In this document: positions 17,981-26,707 of the stretch, in pieces
Layout of the letters: each line of letters starts with the position of its first letter
Numbering within the stretch: position 1 is the stretch's first letter
DNA from: Tuwongella immobilis
GTDB lineage: Bacteria; Planctomycetota; Planctomycetia; Gemmatales; Gemmataceae
Assembly (NCBI RefSeq): GCF_901538355.1
Contig: NZ_LR593887.1
Coordinates: 2,828,920-2,892,919 of the forward strand
Direction of reading: 5' to 3'
Length of the DNA: 64,000 nucleotides
Made by a program: the position numbers and the translations under genes
The notes under the pieces: model-generated
What the model saw: only the letters and a program-made list of their open reading frames with translations
Database searches by the model: none
Told to the model about the DNA's origin: nothing

Positions 17981-19197
17981 CTCCCTGGATGCGGTTGCGA
18001 GTCGGACAAGTCGAAACACTCGAATCCGTGGGTGAACCGATCCGCGTGGCGTTTGTGATCGATGCCCTGAGCGCGGCGGGAACCGAATCTCAACTGTTGG
18101 CACTGATTCGGTCGATCGATCGTGCGAAGGTTGTGCCGCATTTGGTGCTGCTCAACGGCGACGATCCGGCATCGCAGGCCTTGGAGCCGCGAGACTGCCC
18201 AGTGATGCGATTGGGAATCCGCAAACTGTTGGCACCAAGCACGTTGCGGAAAGCCATTGCCTTCCGCCGATGGTTGCGGGAGCAGCGAATCGACATCGTG
18301 CAGGCCTATTTTTACGACAGCGTGCATTTCGCAGTGCCGATTGCGCGATGGGCCGGGGTGCCACGGGTGATTCGGGTGCAGAATAATTCCGGATATTCGC
18401 TGACCGGCATGCGCAAGCGAATGACCCAATCACTGAGTCGATTCATCGACTGGACACTCACCAACTCCGACACTGGCAAAGCCGACTTGATCGCCCGGCA
18501 GATCGCCCGCCCCGAGACGATCCAAGTGATGGAAAACGGCGTGGATCTGGTGCGGTTTCGAGGGATTGCCCCGATCGATCCGAGCGAGCCGATTCGCCGC
18601 ATTGGCATGGTGGGCAATCTGCGACCCGTGAAAAATATCGATGGCCTGATTCGCTCGATGGTGCCGGTGGTGCGGCAACTGCCGGATGTGATGCTCGAAA
18701 TTGCCGGGGAAGGACCGGATCGGCCAGCGCTCGAATCGCTGATTGCTGACTTGGGACTGACAGCGAATGTGCGGTTGCTGGGTTCGATTTCGGATATTCC
18801 TGGGTTTCTCGCTCGGCAGCAGATCGCAGTGCTGGCCTCGCATTCGGAGGGGATGTCGAACGCGGTGTTGGAATATCTCGCGGCGGGGCGTGCGGTGGTG
18901 GCCACGAAAGTGGGCGCGAATGCCCGGCTAATTCCGTCCGATGATTTCGGCGTGTTGGTGCCGGCTGGCGATGGCGATGCGCTCTCGGCGGCGCTGCTTC
19001 GGGTATGCCAAAACTCCACCCTCGCGGCACGACTGGGGGCCAATGCCCGGCAGCGTGTCGAACGAGAATGGAGTCGTGAGTCGATGTGCCGACGATTCGA
19101 GCAATTCTACGCGCAGATCTTGGGGCGCGGGTTCGCTCCCCGAATCATCACGGGCGACGATAGCCGGGATCACTCGGCACTCCGCCATTGCGAGTAG
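17974..19197 (+). CDS. Glycosyltransferase family 4-type (GT-B), second of pair
   Basis: A 407-residue GT-B enzyme homologous to its upstream neighbour. It starts inside that gene's stop region. Motifs are AFVIDALSAAGTESQLLAL, RVQNNSGYSLTG, MVGNLRPVKNIDGLIRSM, IAGEGPDRPALESLI and SHSEGMSNAVLEYLAAGRAVVA, the last with the nucleotide-sugar-binding Glu. The pair probably acts in sequence on one glycan. The 3' end overlaps by 50 bases, tail to tail, the small membrane protein gene on the minus strand. Confidence 0.9.
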   Translation: MLTPWMRLRVGQVETLESVGEPIRVAFVIDALSAAGTESQLLALIRSIDRAKVVPHLVLLNGDDPASQALEPRDCPVMRLGIRKLLAPSTLRKAIAFRRWLREQRIDIVQAYFYDSVHFAVPIARWAGVPRVIRVQNNSGYSLTGMRKRMTQSLSRFIDWTLTNSDTGKADLIARQIARPETIQVMENGVDLVRFRGIAPIDPSEPIRRIGMVGNLRPVKNIDGLIRSMVPVVRQLPDVMLEIAGEGPDRPALESLIADLGLTANVRLLGSISDIPGFLARQQIAVLASHSEGMSNAVLEYLAAGRAVVATKVGANARLIPSDDFGVLVPAGDGDALSAALLRVCQNSTLAARLGANARQRVEREWSRESMCRRFEQFYAQILGRGFAPRIITGDDSRDHSALRHCE

Positions 19198-19594
19198 CAC
19201 CCGTTGGGACCGGCTCCGATGCACTGGTCGGGGCCGCGTTTTCTCGACGATTGCGAAAATTCGCAAACGGCGTTGGCAACGACACGGGTGGCGTCGGCTT
19301 GTTATTCGCGTTTGTTGGTGCGGGCGTTGGTTCGACCGGGGCCGGAGCAGTGGTTCCGTCCGCATTGGCGGCGTCGCGTTCGGCTTTGCCCTTGCGGATA
19401 TCTTGGATGATCTCGCCACCCCGCTCAATCGCGTTGTGCGCATCTTGCTTGATTTTCGACGTATCCACCTTCACGCCCAAATGCACTTCGCCATCGGTCG
19501 AAGGTTGGCGGGTGACTTTGTACCAGCCCAAATAGCTGCCCAATCCGCCGAAAACTACCACCACCAATCCCACCAACGCAAGTAGATTTCGCAT
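19148..19594 (-). CDS. Small membrane-anchored hypothetical protein
   Basis: A 148-residue protein with one N-terminal transmembrane helix (LLALVGLVVVVFGGLGSYLGWY) and an outside part with a charged helix (SKIKQDAHNAIERGGEIIQDI). A Pro/Ala/Thr-rich tail with NNKPTPPVSLPTP follows. I recognise no family. The start at 19594 is well supported by AGGAGG placed 10 bases upstream; the longer upstream open frame is unlikely to be used. It overlaps the glycosyltransferase 3' end. Confidence 0.7.
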   Translation of the reverse strand: MRNLLALVGLVVVVFGGLGSYLGWYKVTRQPSTDGEVHLGVKVDTSKIKQDAHNAIERGGEIIQDIRKGKAERDAANADGTTAPAPVEPTPAPTNANNKPTPPVSLPTPFANFRNRRENAAPTSASEPVPTGATRNGGVPSDPGYRRP

Positions 19595-19834
19595 GGCTTG
19601 CGTCCCTCCTGGAAGCCGAATCTCGTCCTGGACACAGATCCTGCGAATACCCAGTCCGGTTCCGGCTGTCGAGGTCAGTATTCGGATGGACCGACCGGAA
19701 GTCAAATCCGCGCGGAACTCGCATCCGCCAATTGCGATTTGATCTCAGCGAAATTCTGTTGCATCGCGATATCTCAAGAGCTAGACTTATCCCAGATCGC
19801 TTCCTCATCAAATTCTCACAAATTGGACCTCCTC

Positions 19835-21739
19835 ATGAAGACCGCACTCTCCACTCGGCGGCGCACTTCGGCATCGCTTCTGCTGCAATGCTTTGAAGAT
19901 CGAATTGTTCCGGCATCGCCAGTTCTGCCCGTGATTCCCGATGATTCGGTCATCATCACCCCAATCGGCGGCGGCATTCCCAAAATTACGATCATTGACC
20001 CCACCACCGGCGAAGACCTCGCCGAAATCGAAGCATACGAAGATTCGTTTCGCGGTGGGGTCGAAGTGGCGCGCGGCGAGTTGACTGGCGATGGTGTGCT
20101 CGATCTCGTCGTGGCTCCTGGGACAGGCGGCGGTCCCCGATTGCAGATCATCGACGGCGTGACGGGCAAGGTCATCTCGAACTTTTTTGTCTACGAACCC
20201 ACGTTCACCGGCGGCATTTACGTCGCGCTGGGCGACACCAACGGCGACGGGCTGGACGACATCATCACGGGGACTGGCAACGGCGGCGGGCCACGGGTGC
20301 GAGTGCTGGATGGGGCATCGCTGGGGCAAACCGTCCTCGACGATTTCTTCGCCTATGAGGATTCGTTCCGCGGTGGCGTGATCGTGGCGGCGGGGGATAT
20401 TGACGGCGACGGGTTGGATGATGTCATCACCGGCACCGGCGTTGGTGGTGGGCCGCGAGTCGTGGTGTTCTCGGCCGATGATCAGAAGGTGCTGCAAAAT
20501 TTCTTCGCGTATGAAGATTCGTTCCGGGGCGGGGTGTTGGTCTCGGCTGGCGATCTGGACGGGGACGGCGATGATGATCTGATCACCGGAACGGGGCCGG
20601 GCGGCGGGCCGGTGGTGCGCTCGTTCCGGGGCGATGATCTTTCCGAACTGTCGACGTTGCTGGCGGACGATTCCTTCCAGCGGGGCGGAGTCAGTGTCCG
20701 ATGCGATGACATCGACGGCGATGGACGCGATGATATCCTGGCGCAAATTCGCCGTGGGAATGAGTTGTTTGTGCGGGTATTTGATGGCGTCTCCTCGCAA
20801 TTTCTGCGGAGCTTCTCGCGGCTTGTCGATGACAACCCCAGTGCCGATGATTCGCCATTGATCGGATTTGTCCCCGGTGCGGTGTCGGAAATCGAAGGGA
20901 ACTTGCTCGCCGTTGATCCGGTTGCTGGCACGGTCGATATCCAATTGCCGAACGGGCAAATTCTGGTGGTGCAAGCGTCGGCAGGGACCAAGATTGAACG
21001 CAACGATGTGCATACTACTCTGAATTCGTTCGTCGTCGGCGAAAAAGTCGAAGCGGTCATCGGACCGGATGGCATCGCTTGGGAAATTGAAGCCTATGCC
21101 GGGGTGAGTGTACCGCCCTCGGGTGGTGGCAATTCTGGCGGCAACGATGACGATGGTGAGGTCGTCGGCAAAGTCGAAGGTGCGATCACAGCCATCGATG
21201 TGGCGGCTGGGCGAGTCGTGATTCGTCGCATCGATGGATCGGAAGTCACGGTCCAGACTGGACCTGCGACAGAAATCGAACGGAACGATGAATCGGTGTT
21301 GCTCTCGGTGTTCCAAGTGGGGGAACGCGGCGAAGCCTTAATCGGCACCGATGGAATCGCCATCAAACTCGAAGCGGAATCGATTCCTGGTGGCGGTGGA
21401 AGCACGGGTGGCGGCACGGGCGGCGGCGGCACGGGTGGCGGCGGCACGGGTGGCGGCGGCACGGGTGGCGGCGGGTCGCCAGGTGGAACGGTCGACGGCA
21501 ACCCGCCGGGAGCCAATGCCGAGATTGAAGGCACCCTCGCAGCCATTGATTTGGTCGGGAATCGCGTGACGATTCTGACGGCAGGTGGAGCCCGCTTTTT
21601 GATCCAAGTGTTGACGGGTACCAAGGTCGAACGAAACGATTTGTCCACGACGTTGGCCAGCTTCCGAGTTGGGGACATGGCTCAAGCCAAGACCGATGGC
21701 AGCGGCTTTGTCTTCAAGTTGGAATCCGAAGGCGCATGA
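19835..21739 (+). CDS. FG-GAP/VCBS-repeat surface protein with DUF5666-like repeats
   Basis: A 634-residue extracellular protein. Instead of a classical signal peptide it begins with a basic stretch and LQCFEDRIVPAS, a planctomycete LExR-type N-terminal motif. Five or more FG-GAP-like repeats follow, with Ca-binding cores such as GDIDGDGLDD, the phrase ITGTGxGGGPxV and FFAYEDSFRGGV. Three repeats of a roughly 60-residue beta domain (EIEGTLAAID..VTIL..GTKVERND) resemble DUF5666; a GGGTG linker at about residues 515-550 separates the last. Calcium-stabilised surface adhesion is plausible, but ligand and function are unknown. The ATG at 19835 marks the start of family-like sequence. Confidence 0.82.
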   Translation: MKTALSTRRRTSASLLLQCFEDRIVPASPVLPVIPDDSVIITPIGGGIPKITIIDPTTGEDLAEIEAYEDSFRGGVEVARGELTGDGVLDLVVAPGTGGGPRLQIIDGVTGKVISNFFVYEPTFTGGIYVALGDTNGDGLDDIITGTGNGGGPRVRVLDGASLGQTVLDDFFAYEDSFRGGVIVAAGDIDGDGLDDVITGTGVGGGPRVVVFSADDQKVLQNFFAYEDSFRGGVLVSAGDLDGDGDDDLITGTGPGGGPVVRSFRGDDLSELSTLLADDSFQRGGVSVRCDDIDGDGRDDILAQIRRGNELFVRVFDGVSSQFLRSFSRLVDDNPSADDSPLIGFVPGAVSEIEGNLLAVDPVAGTVDIQLPNGQILVVQASAGTKIERNDVHTTLNSFVVGEKVEAVIGPDGIAWEIEAYAGVSVPPSGGGNSGGNDDDGEVVGKVEGAITAIDVAAGRVVIRRIDGSEVTVQTGPATEIERNDESVLLSVFQVGERGEALIGTDGIAIKLEAESIPGGGGSTGGGTGGGGTGGGGTGGGGTGGGGSPGGTVDGNPPGANAEIEGTLAAIDLVGNRVTILTAGGARFLIQVLTGTKVERNDLSTTLASFRVGDMAQAKTDGSGFVFKLESEGA

Positions 21740-21765
21740 TTGCCCCGTAATCGGTTGAACATCGC

Positions 21766-21810
21766 ATCCCCGAGACTTCGATTCCGGAAGCTCTCGGGGA
21801 TTGCGTTTTT
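21766..21810 (+). terminator. Rho-independent terminator after the FG-GAP gene
   Basis: ATCCCCGAGA and TCTCGGGGAT form a perfect 10-bp stem with a further inner CTTC/GAAG pairing, followed by TTTTT at 21806-21810. It sits 26 bases past the stop and should end the FG-GAP transcript. Confidence 0.85.
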
Positions 21811-21899
21811 CCCATTGGAATCGCTTGATGCACGCTCCCGCGAATGGGAAAATAACGGCAATTCCCATTTCTCGTTCCGATCTGTTTCGAGGCGAACCA

Positions 21900-23861
21900 A
21901 TGCGATTGATCTCCGTTTTGGGTGCCCTGTGCGGGTGGCTGCTGGCCGATTCGGGGTCGCTGCTGCGAGCGGATTTTCCGCCGGTCCGCGCGCAGGTGGA
22001 CGCGAAATACCAGAACCACTGGCCCGCAGATTGGGAACGCGATTTTCAGCAACGCGGACGTGCGATATTGGAAGCGCAATGTGCTGCCAACAAAGCCGAA
22101 GGGATGGGCGGACGCACGTATTTCGAAAATGAAAAACGGGCCTACGGAATGCTGATGGCCCACGCGGTGGCGGGGAATCGTGCAGTCGCGATTCGTGAGC
22201 TGCAAAAGGAAGATGCCCAGGCCAAAGATTGGCATGCGATCACCGAAGGGATCGACTACTACGCGTGCTTTACTCTCAAGCACCAGATCCGCAAATTCTT
22301 CTTGTTTCGGGATCAATTTTCGCCGGATTATCGGGCACGGATGGAGCGTGGGGCCAAGCGATGGACCGAACAAGATCCGCTGCGTCGCCCGCATCCGGCG
22401 TTCCAGAAAGGTGGCCCGGGTTGGGGGCCCGATGCGAAAAACTCGTGGGTCGATGTCCGCTCGACGGAAAATCTGTGGCTGATGCGGGTGACTTCGGTCT
22501 ATTTGCTGGCTGAATTTTCGAAAAATGAATCGACGCGGTTGAAATACAAGGCAGATCTGCTGCGCTATGCGGCGAGTTTGTACCGTGTCGGCATGGGGGA
22601 ATGGGATTCGGAGAACTACCACGGGCATTCGCTGTCGCCGTTGTTGAATTTGTACGATTTTGCTCAAGATCCGGAAGTCAAATCCGCTGCAAAGGCTTGT
22701 CTGGATTATGTTTGCGCGATTGGGGCGGTGAAATACTATCGCGGTGCGTTCAATGGCCCGACCAACCGCGATTACAACCATGCGCAACCGTTTGGCGGCA
22801 GCGCGGCGGCCATGCTTTGGCTCTATTTCAACGATACGCCGGTGATCAATACGCATTACGAATCGGATGAAGTGCATGTGTTTACCAGTGCGTATCGGCC
22901 GCCGGTCGCGGTCATGGAACTGGCGCGAAAGCGATTCGAGAAACCGGTCACGATCTGGGCGGCGAAACCGGGCTACTCAGCGACCACCAGTTTCGACTGG
23001 AAATCGCCACCCGAATTTCTCGAGACGCAGTTTATCGGGCGAACCTTTCAACTCGGCTCGTTGGCAAGCGGGACCAGCACGGGGACATCGGCAATCAACG
23101 GCTTCAAGTTGACGATGACGGATTCCAAACTCGGTGGAATCGCCGTGCAAGCAGTGCCGGGGCCGGACCCGCGATTTGTCGGGTCGGCGAAGTACACAGC
23201 GGGGAAGGTGTCGGGCCGTAATCGCGTCGCGCAGGCGGGGCCGCTGGCCATTTGGCTCGTTGCAAATGGGGCATCCGAGTGGCGATGGGTGTTCCCCGAT
23301 TCGATCCGCGTGCAAGTTCGGGATGGCATCACCTTTCTGGCTGGTGAGAAAACTTGGGTGGCGCTGACGCCGATTCATACCAGTTTGCTGGTGGTCAACC
23401 CGCAAGAAATGGCGATGCTCAGCGATCCGAAGGAAAAGGACAAGCAATGGGCCGGGCATCACGTGCTGTCCGCCAAAGGCAAGGGCGGGCCGTTCTGTGG
23501 TGTCGCGGTCGAAGTCGGAGAATCTCCAGATTTCGTGGATTTCGCCGCATTCCAGAAAGCAGTCTTGGAACGATCCAAACTGAAATGGGATCGACTGGAG
23601 GCTGGCGAAGTGACCTGGTCATCTGCCAAGGGAACGACGATCACATTTCGTGAATCGGAATCGATCGCCGACATGCGTCTCGCAATTGATGGCAAGCCAC
23701 ACGATTGGCGGGAACATGCGGCGTGGCTGTATCGGAGCGACCGTTCCGATTCGGCACCGATTTCGCAGCCGTGGCGGGGGGGAACGCTGCGGATTGTCGC
23801 CAATGGCAAACGCTTTGAATGTTCGGTATTCGAATCGGGGCAGGCAACCTGGCATGAATAA
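21900..23861 (+). CDS. Secreted protein of unknown function (possible six-hairpin fold)
   Basis: A 653-residue protein with a signal peptide (LISVLGALCGWLLADSGSLLRA). The N-terminal half is helix-rich with paired-helix phrases (TEGIDYYACFTLKHQIRKF, ENLWLMRVTSVYLLAEF, GEWDSENYHGHSLSPLLNLY) that look like an alpha/alpha toroid. The C-terminal half is beta-rich. This order recalls heparinase-type lyases, but I cannot find decisive catalytic residues, so the assignment is only a possibility. The start at 21900 follows GAGGCG; the upstream in-frame ATG lies within the preceding terminator region and is unlikely. Confidence 0.65.
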   Translation: MRLISVLGALCGWLLADSGSLLRADFPPVRAQVDAKYQNHWPADWERDFQQRGRAILEAQCAANKAEGMGGRTYFENEKRAYGMLMAHAVAGNRAVAIRELQKEDAQAKDWHAITEGIDYYACFTLKHQIRKFFLFRDQFSPDYRARMERGAKRWTEQDPLRRPHPAFQKGGPGWGPDAKNSWVDVRSTENLWLMRVTSVYLLAEFSKNESTRLKYKADLLRYAASLYRVGMGEWDSENYHGHSLSPLLNLYDFAQDPEVKSAAKACLDYVCAIGAVKYYRGAFNGPTNRDYNHAQPFGGSAAAMLWLYFNDTPVINTHYESDEVHVFTSAYRPPVAVMELARKRFEKPVTIWAAKPGYSATTSFDWKSPPEFLETQFIGRTFQLGSLASGTSTGTSAINGFKLTMTDSKLGGIAVQAVPGPDPRFVGSAKYTAGKVSGRNRVAQAGPLAIWLVANGASEWRWVFPDSIRVQVRDGITFLAGEKTWVALTPIHTSLLVVNPQEMAMLSDPKEKDKQWAGHHVLSAKGKGGPFCGVAVEVGESPDFVDFAAFQKAVLERSKLKWDRLEAGEVTWSSAKGTTITFRESESIADMRLAIDGKPHDWREHAAWLYRSDRSDSAPISQPWRGGTLRIVANGKRFECSVFESGQATWHE

Positions 23862-24099
23862 TCGCTGAGATGGGAGCGAGAATCCGCAAACCGCAAGACC
23901 GATTCGATCCCACGGGAGAAATGAGTTGCCGTCAAGGGAACGGATCGGTCATAATACTTGAGATTGATCGAAACCCGCCGTATGTTTCTGCCTCGATCTT
24001 GGGCATTCCGTTGAGGTGGCATCCCACTCGATGGCGCATGCCGAGGATCGGGCAAACCGACGCTCTCCGTCCAAACCGCCAGCCCGCCGGGAGACTGCA

Positions 24100-26634
24100 A
24101 TGGATCGTGGATGGTTGATCTTGGGGGCACTCCTGGGGCTTGTGCCCAGTGCGCCCGCTGCTGAGCCGCCGTTGGACTTCAATCGGGATATCCGGCCCAT
24201 TTTGTCGGAAAACTGCTTCTATTGTCATGGGCAAGACGCCAACAAACGCGAAGCCGATTTGCGGCTGGATGTGCGTGCCGATGCGATCGATGGCGGGGCG
24301 ATTGTCCCGAATGATCCGGCCAAATCGGTGATGATCCAACGCATTCACTCCGAAAAAGCATTCGAGTTGATGCCGCCGCCGAAATCGAATCGTCGGTTGA
24401 GCGTGGAACAGAAGAAACTCCTGGAACGCTGGATTCGGGAAGGGGCGTCGTATTCGCCGCATTGGGCATTCGTCGGCCCCGTGCGACCGCCATTGCCCGA
24501 AGTCAAGCGCCCGGATTGGGTCAAGAATCCAATCGATCGGTTTGTCCTGGCCAAACTCGAAGCGCAAGGGCTGGCCCCATCCCCGGTGGCGGATCGGGTG
24601 ACGCTGATTCGGCGGTTGTCCAGCGATCTCACCGGCCTACCGCCCACTCCCGAAGCAGTCGATGCGTTCGTGGCTGATACCGATCCCAAAGCGGTCGAAA
24701 AGTTGATCGATCGACTGCTGGCGAGTCCGCATTACGGGGAGCGGATGGCACTTCCGTGGTTGGATGCGGCCCGCTACGCCGACAGCAACGGCTTCCAACA
24801 GGATGGCGACACCTGGCAGTGGATTTGGCGGGATTGGGTGGTGAAGTCGCTGAATCAGGATTTGCCGTTCGATCAATTCACGGTGTGGCAATTGGCGGGC
24901 GACCTGCTGCCGAATGCGACGATCGATCAGAAGATCGCCAGCGGATTCAATCGCAACCACATGCTCAACGGCGAAGGCGGCGCGATTCCCGAAGAACAGC
25001 GGTTTGTCAACCTGTTCGATCGCATGGACACAACCGCCACGACGTGGCTGGGGCTGACCATGGCCTGCGCCCAATGTCACGATCACAAGTATGATCCGAT
25101 TACTCAAAAAGACTATTATCGGATGATGGATGCGTTCAATCGGGTGCCGGAATCCGGGACGCCGCAATTCTTCTCGTCGCGGATTCGAGTCGGGGCACCG
25201 TTTGTCGAAGTGCCGACCGAGGAAAACAAAGCGAAAATTGCGAAATTCGAAGCGGAAATCGCCGCTGCAGAGAAGGAAGCCAACGGCATTGCCGAGGTCG
25301 CATACGAGGGGTGGAAACTCGGTTTCCTGGCGGAGTGGAAGCCGGAGTTGTCCAAGGGATTGCCGGATGCGGTGGCGGCGGTGCTGAAGAAAGCCGAAAC
25401 GGATCGATCGCAGCCGGAAAAGGATACGCTCGAATCGGGACTTCGCAAGCATTTCCAAGAGAAGGTGCGAGGATCGCTCGCGGGGAAATATCCAGTGCTG
25501 GCGCGAGCGGAGGCGCTTCGCAAGGAACTGAATGCGTATCGTGCAGACAATCTGCCGCGTGTGATGGTGATGAGCGATGAGCGGCCCCGCGAAACGCACA
25601 TTCTCGATCGCGGTGAGTATTTGGCGAAAAAGGAAAAAGTCACGTTTGCGACGCCGGCATTTCTGCCGCCAATGCCCAAAGATGCCCCGCAGAATCGGCT
25701 TGGGTTCGCCCAATGGCTGGTCTCGAAGGAGCATCCGTTGACCGCGCGGGTGCAAGTGAATCGCATGTGGCAACATTTCTTCGGGGTGGGATTGGTCAAA
25801 ACCTCGGAAGATTTCGGCGTGCAAAGCGAATATCCGATCTATGGTGAATTATTAGATTGGCTCGCGGTCGAATTTCGGGACAATGGCTGGAGCATGAAGG
25901 CGATGCATCGCCTGATTGTCTCGTCGGCGACATACCAGCAATCCAGCCGACTGAGCGCGGAATTGCGACATCTCGACCGCGAAAATCGGCTTCTGGCGCG
26001 GGGCAGTCGCTTCCGCATGCCGGCAACGGTGCTGCGCGATTGGGCGCTGGCGAGTTCCGGTCTGCTGAATCCGGTCGTGGGTGGCAAGCCGGTCTATCCG
26101 TATCAGCCGGACGGCGTCTGGGAATCGCTCGCCATCACCAAGGAACGCGATTTCACCTACCCGGCTTCGAGCGGTAAAGACTTATACCGTCGGAGTATAT
26201 ACACCTTCTGGCGGCGGACGGTCGGCCCGGCGAATATCTTCGACGCGTCGAATCGGCAAACCTGCCGCGTGCGAACCGAGATTACCAGCACGCCACTGCA
26301 CGCACTGACGACGCTGAACGATCCGACCTGGGTTGAGGCGGCGCGGGTGCTGGCCGAGCGCAGTTGGAACGAAGCGCCGGACCTGAATCAACGATTGACG
26401 CGGGCGTTTCGCCTCGTGCTCAGTCGGGCACCCTCGCCGAGCGATCAGCAGTTGTTGCGACGTGCCTACGATCGTCAATTGGCGATTTATGCGAAATCGG
26501 CGGATGATGCCAAGAAATTGCTCGCAGTGGGAGCGGCCCCCCGAAATTCGGCGATTCCCGAAGCGGAACATGCGGCCCTGACGGCGGTCTGTCTCGGCAT
26601 TTTGAATTTGGATGAGGCGTTGACCCGAGAATAA
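24100..26634 (+). CDS. Planctomycete cytochrome c / DUF1549 / DUF1553 protein
   Basis: An 844-residue exported protein with the standard planctomycete architecture. It has a signal peptide ending near APAAEP and a cytochrome-c-like domain with CFYCHG and the distal MPPP motif. DUF1549 follows (WVKNPIDRFVLAKLE..LTGLPPTPEAVDAFV), with a second CAQCHDHKYDPI site, and then a C-terminal DUF1553 domain (NRLGFAQWLVSKEHPLTARV..NRMWQHFFG). These proteins almost always pair with a DUF1501 gene, as here. Their biochemical role is unknown, though surface redox or polysaccharide-related functions have been suggested. ATG 24100 is supported by CGGGAG. Confidence 0.93.
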   Translation: MDRGWLILGALLGLVPSAPAAEPPLDFNRDIRPILSENCFYCHGQDANKREADLRLDVRADAIDGGAIVPNDPAKSVMIQRIHSEKAFELMPPPKSNRRLSVEQKKLLERWIREGASYSPHWAFVGPVRPPLPEVKRPDWVKNPIDRFVLAKLEAQGLAPSPVADRVTLIRRLSSDLTGLPPTPEAVDAFVADTDPKAVEKLIDRLLASPHYGERMALPWLDAARYADSNGFQQDGDTWQWIWRDWVVKSLNQDLPFDQFTVWQLAGDLLPNATIDQKIASGFNRNHMLNGEGGAIPEEQRFVNLFDRMDTTATTWLGLTMACAQCHDHKYDPITQKDYYRMMDAFNRVPESGTPQFFSSRIRVGAPFVEVPTEENKAKIAKFEAEIAAAEKEANGIAEVAYEGWKLGFLAEWKPELSKGLPDAVAAVLKKAETDRSQPEKDTLESGLRKHFQEKVRGSLAGKYPVLARAEALRKELNAYRADNLPRVMVMSDERPRETHILDRGEYLAKKEKVTFATPAFLPPMPKDAPQNRLGFAQWLVSKEHPLTARVQVNRMWQHFFGVGLVKTSEDFGVQSEYPIYGELLDWLAVEFRDNGWSMKAMHRLIVSSATYQQSSRLSAELRHLDRENRLLARGSRFRMPATVLRDWALASSGLLNPVVGGKPVYPYQPDGVWESLAITKERDFTYPASSGKDLYRRSIYTFWRRTVGPANIFDASNRQTCRVRTEITSTPLHALTTLNDPTWVEAARVLAERSWNEAPDLNQRLTRAFRLVLSRAPSPSDQQLLRRAYDRQLAIYAKSADDAKKLLAVGAAPRNSAIPEAEHAALTAVCLGILNLDEALTRE

Positions 26635-26707
26635 TTCCATCGGCAATTCACGATGCCATTCCTATCGCACCAGCGGTTGAAGATTGGCGTTGTTTGGAGT
26701 CGGAATC

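Noticed and set aside
19808-21316. 502-residue open frame antisense to the FG-GAP gene
   Set aside because: His/Arg/Asp-rich translation of the complementary repeat codons; no start signal.
21381-21485. GGCGGCACGGGT-type direct repeats as a CRISPR or mobile-element repeat
   Set aside because: They encode the GGGTG linker of the FG-GAP protein in frame, with no spacers.
24637-25824. 395-residue open frame antisense to the DUF1549/DUF1553 gene
   Set aside because: Low-complexity Arg/His-rich shadow; the sense protein has diagnostic haem motifs.
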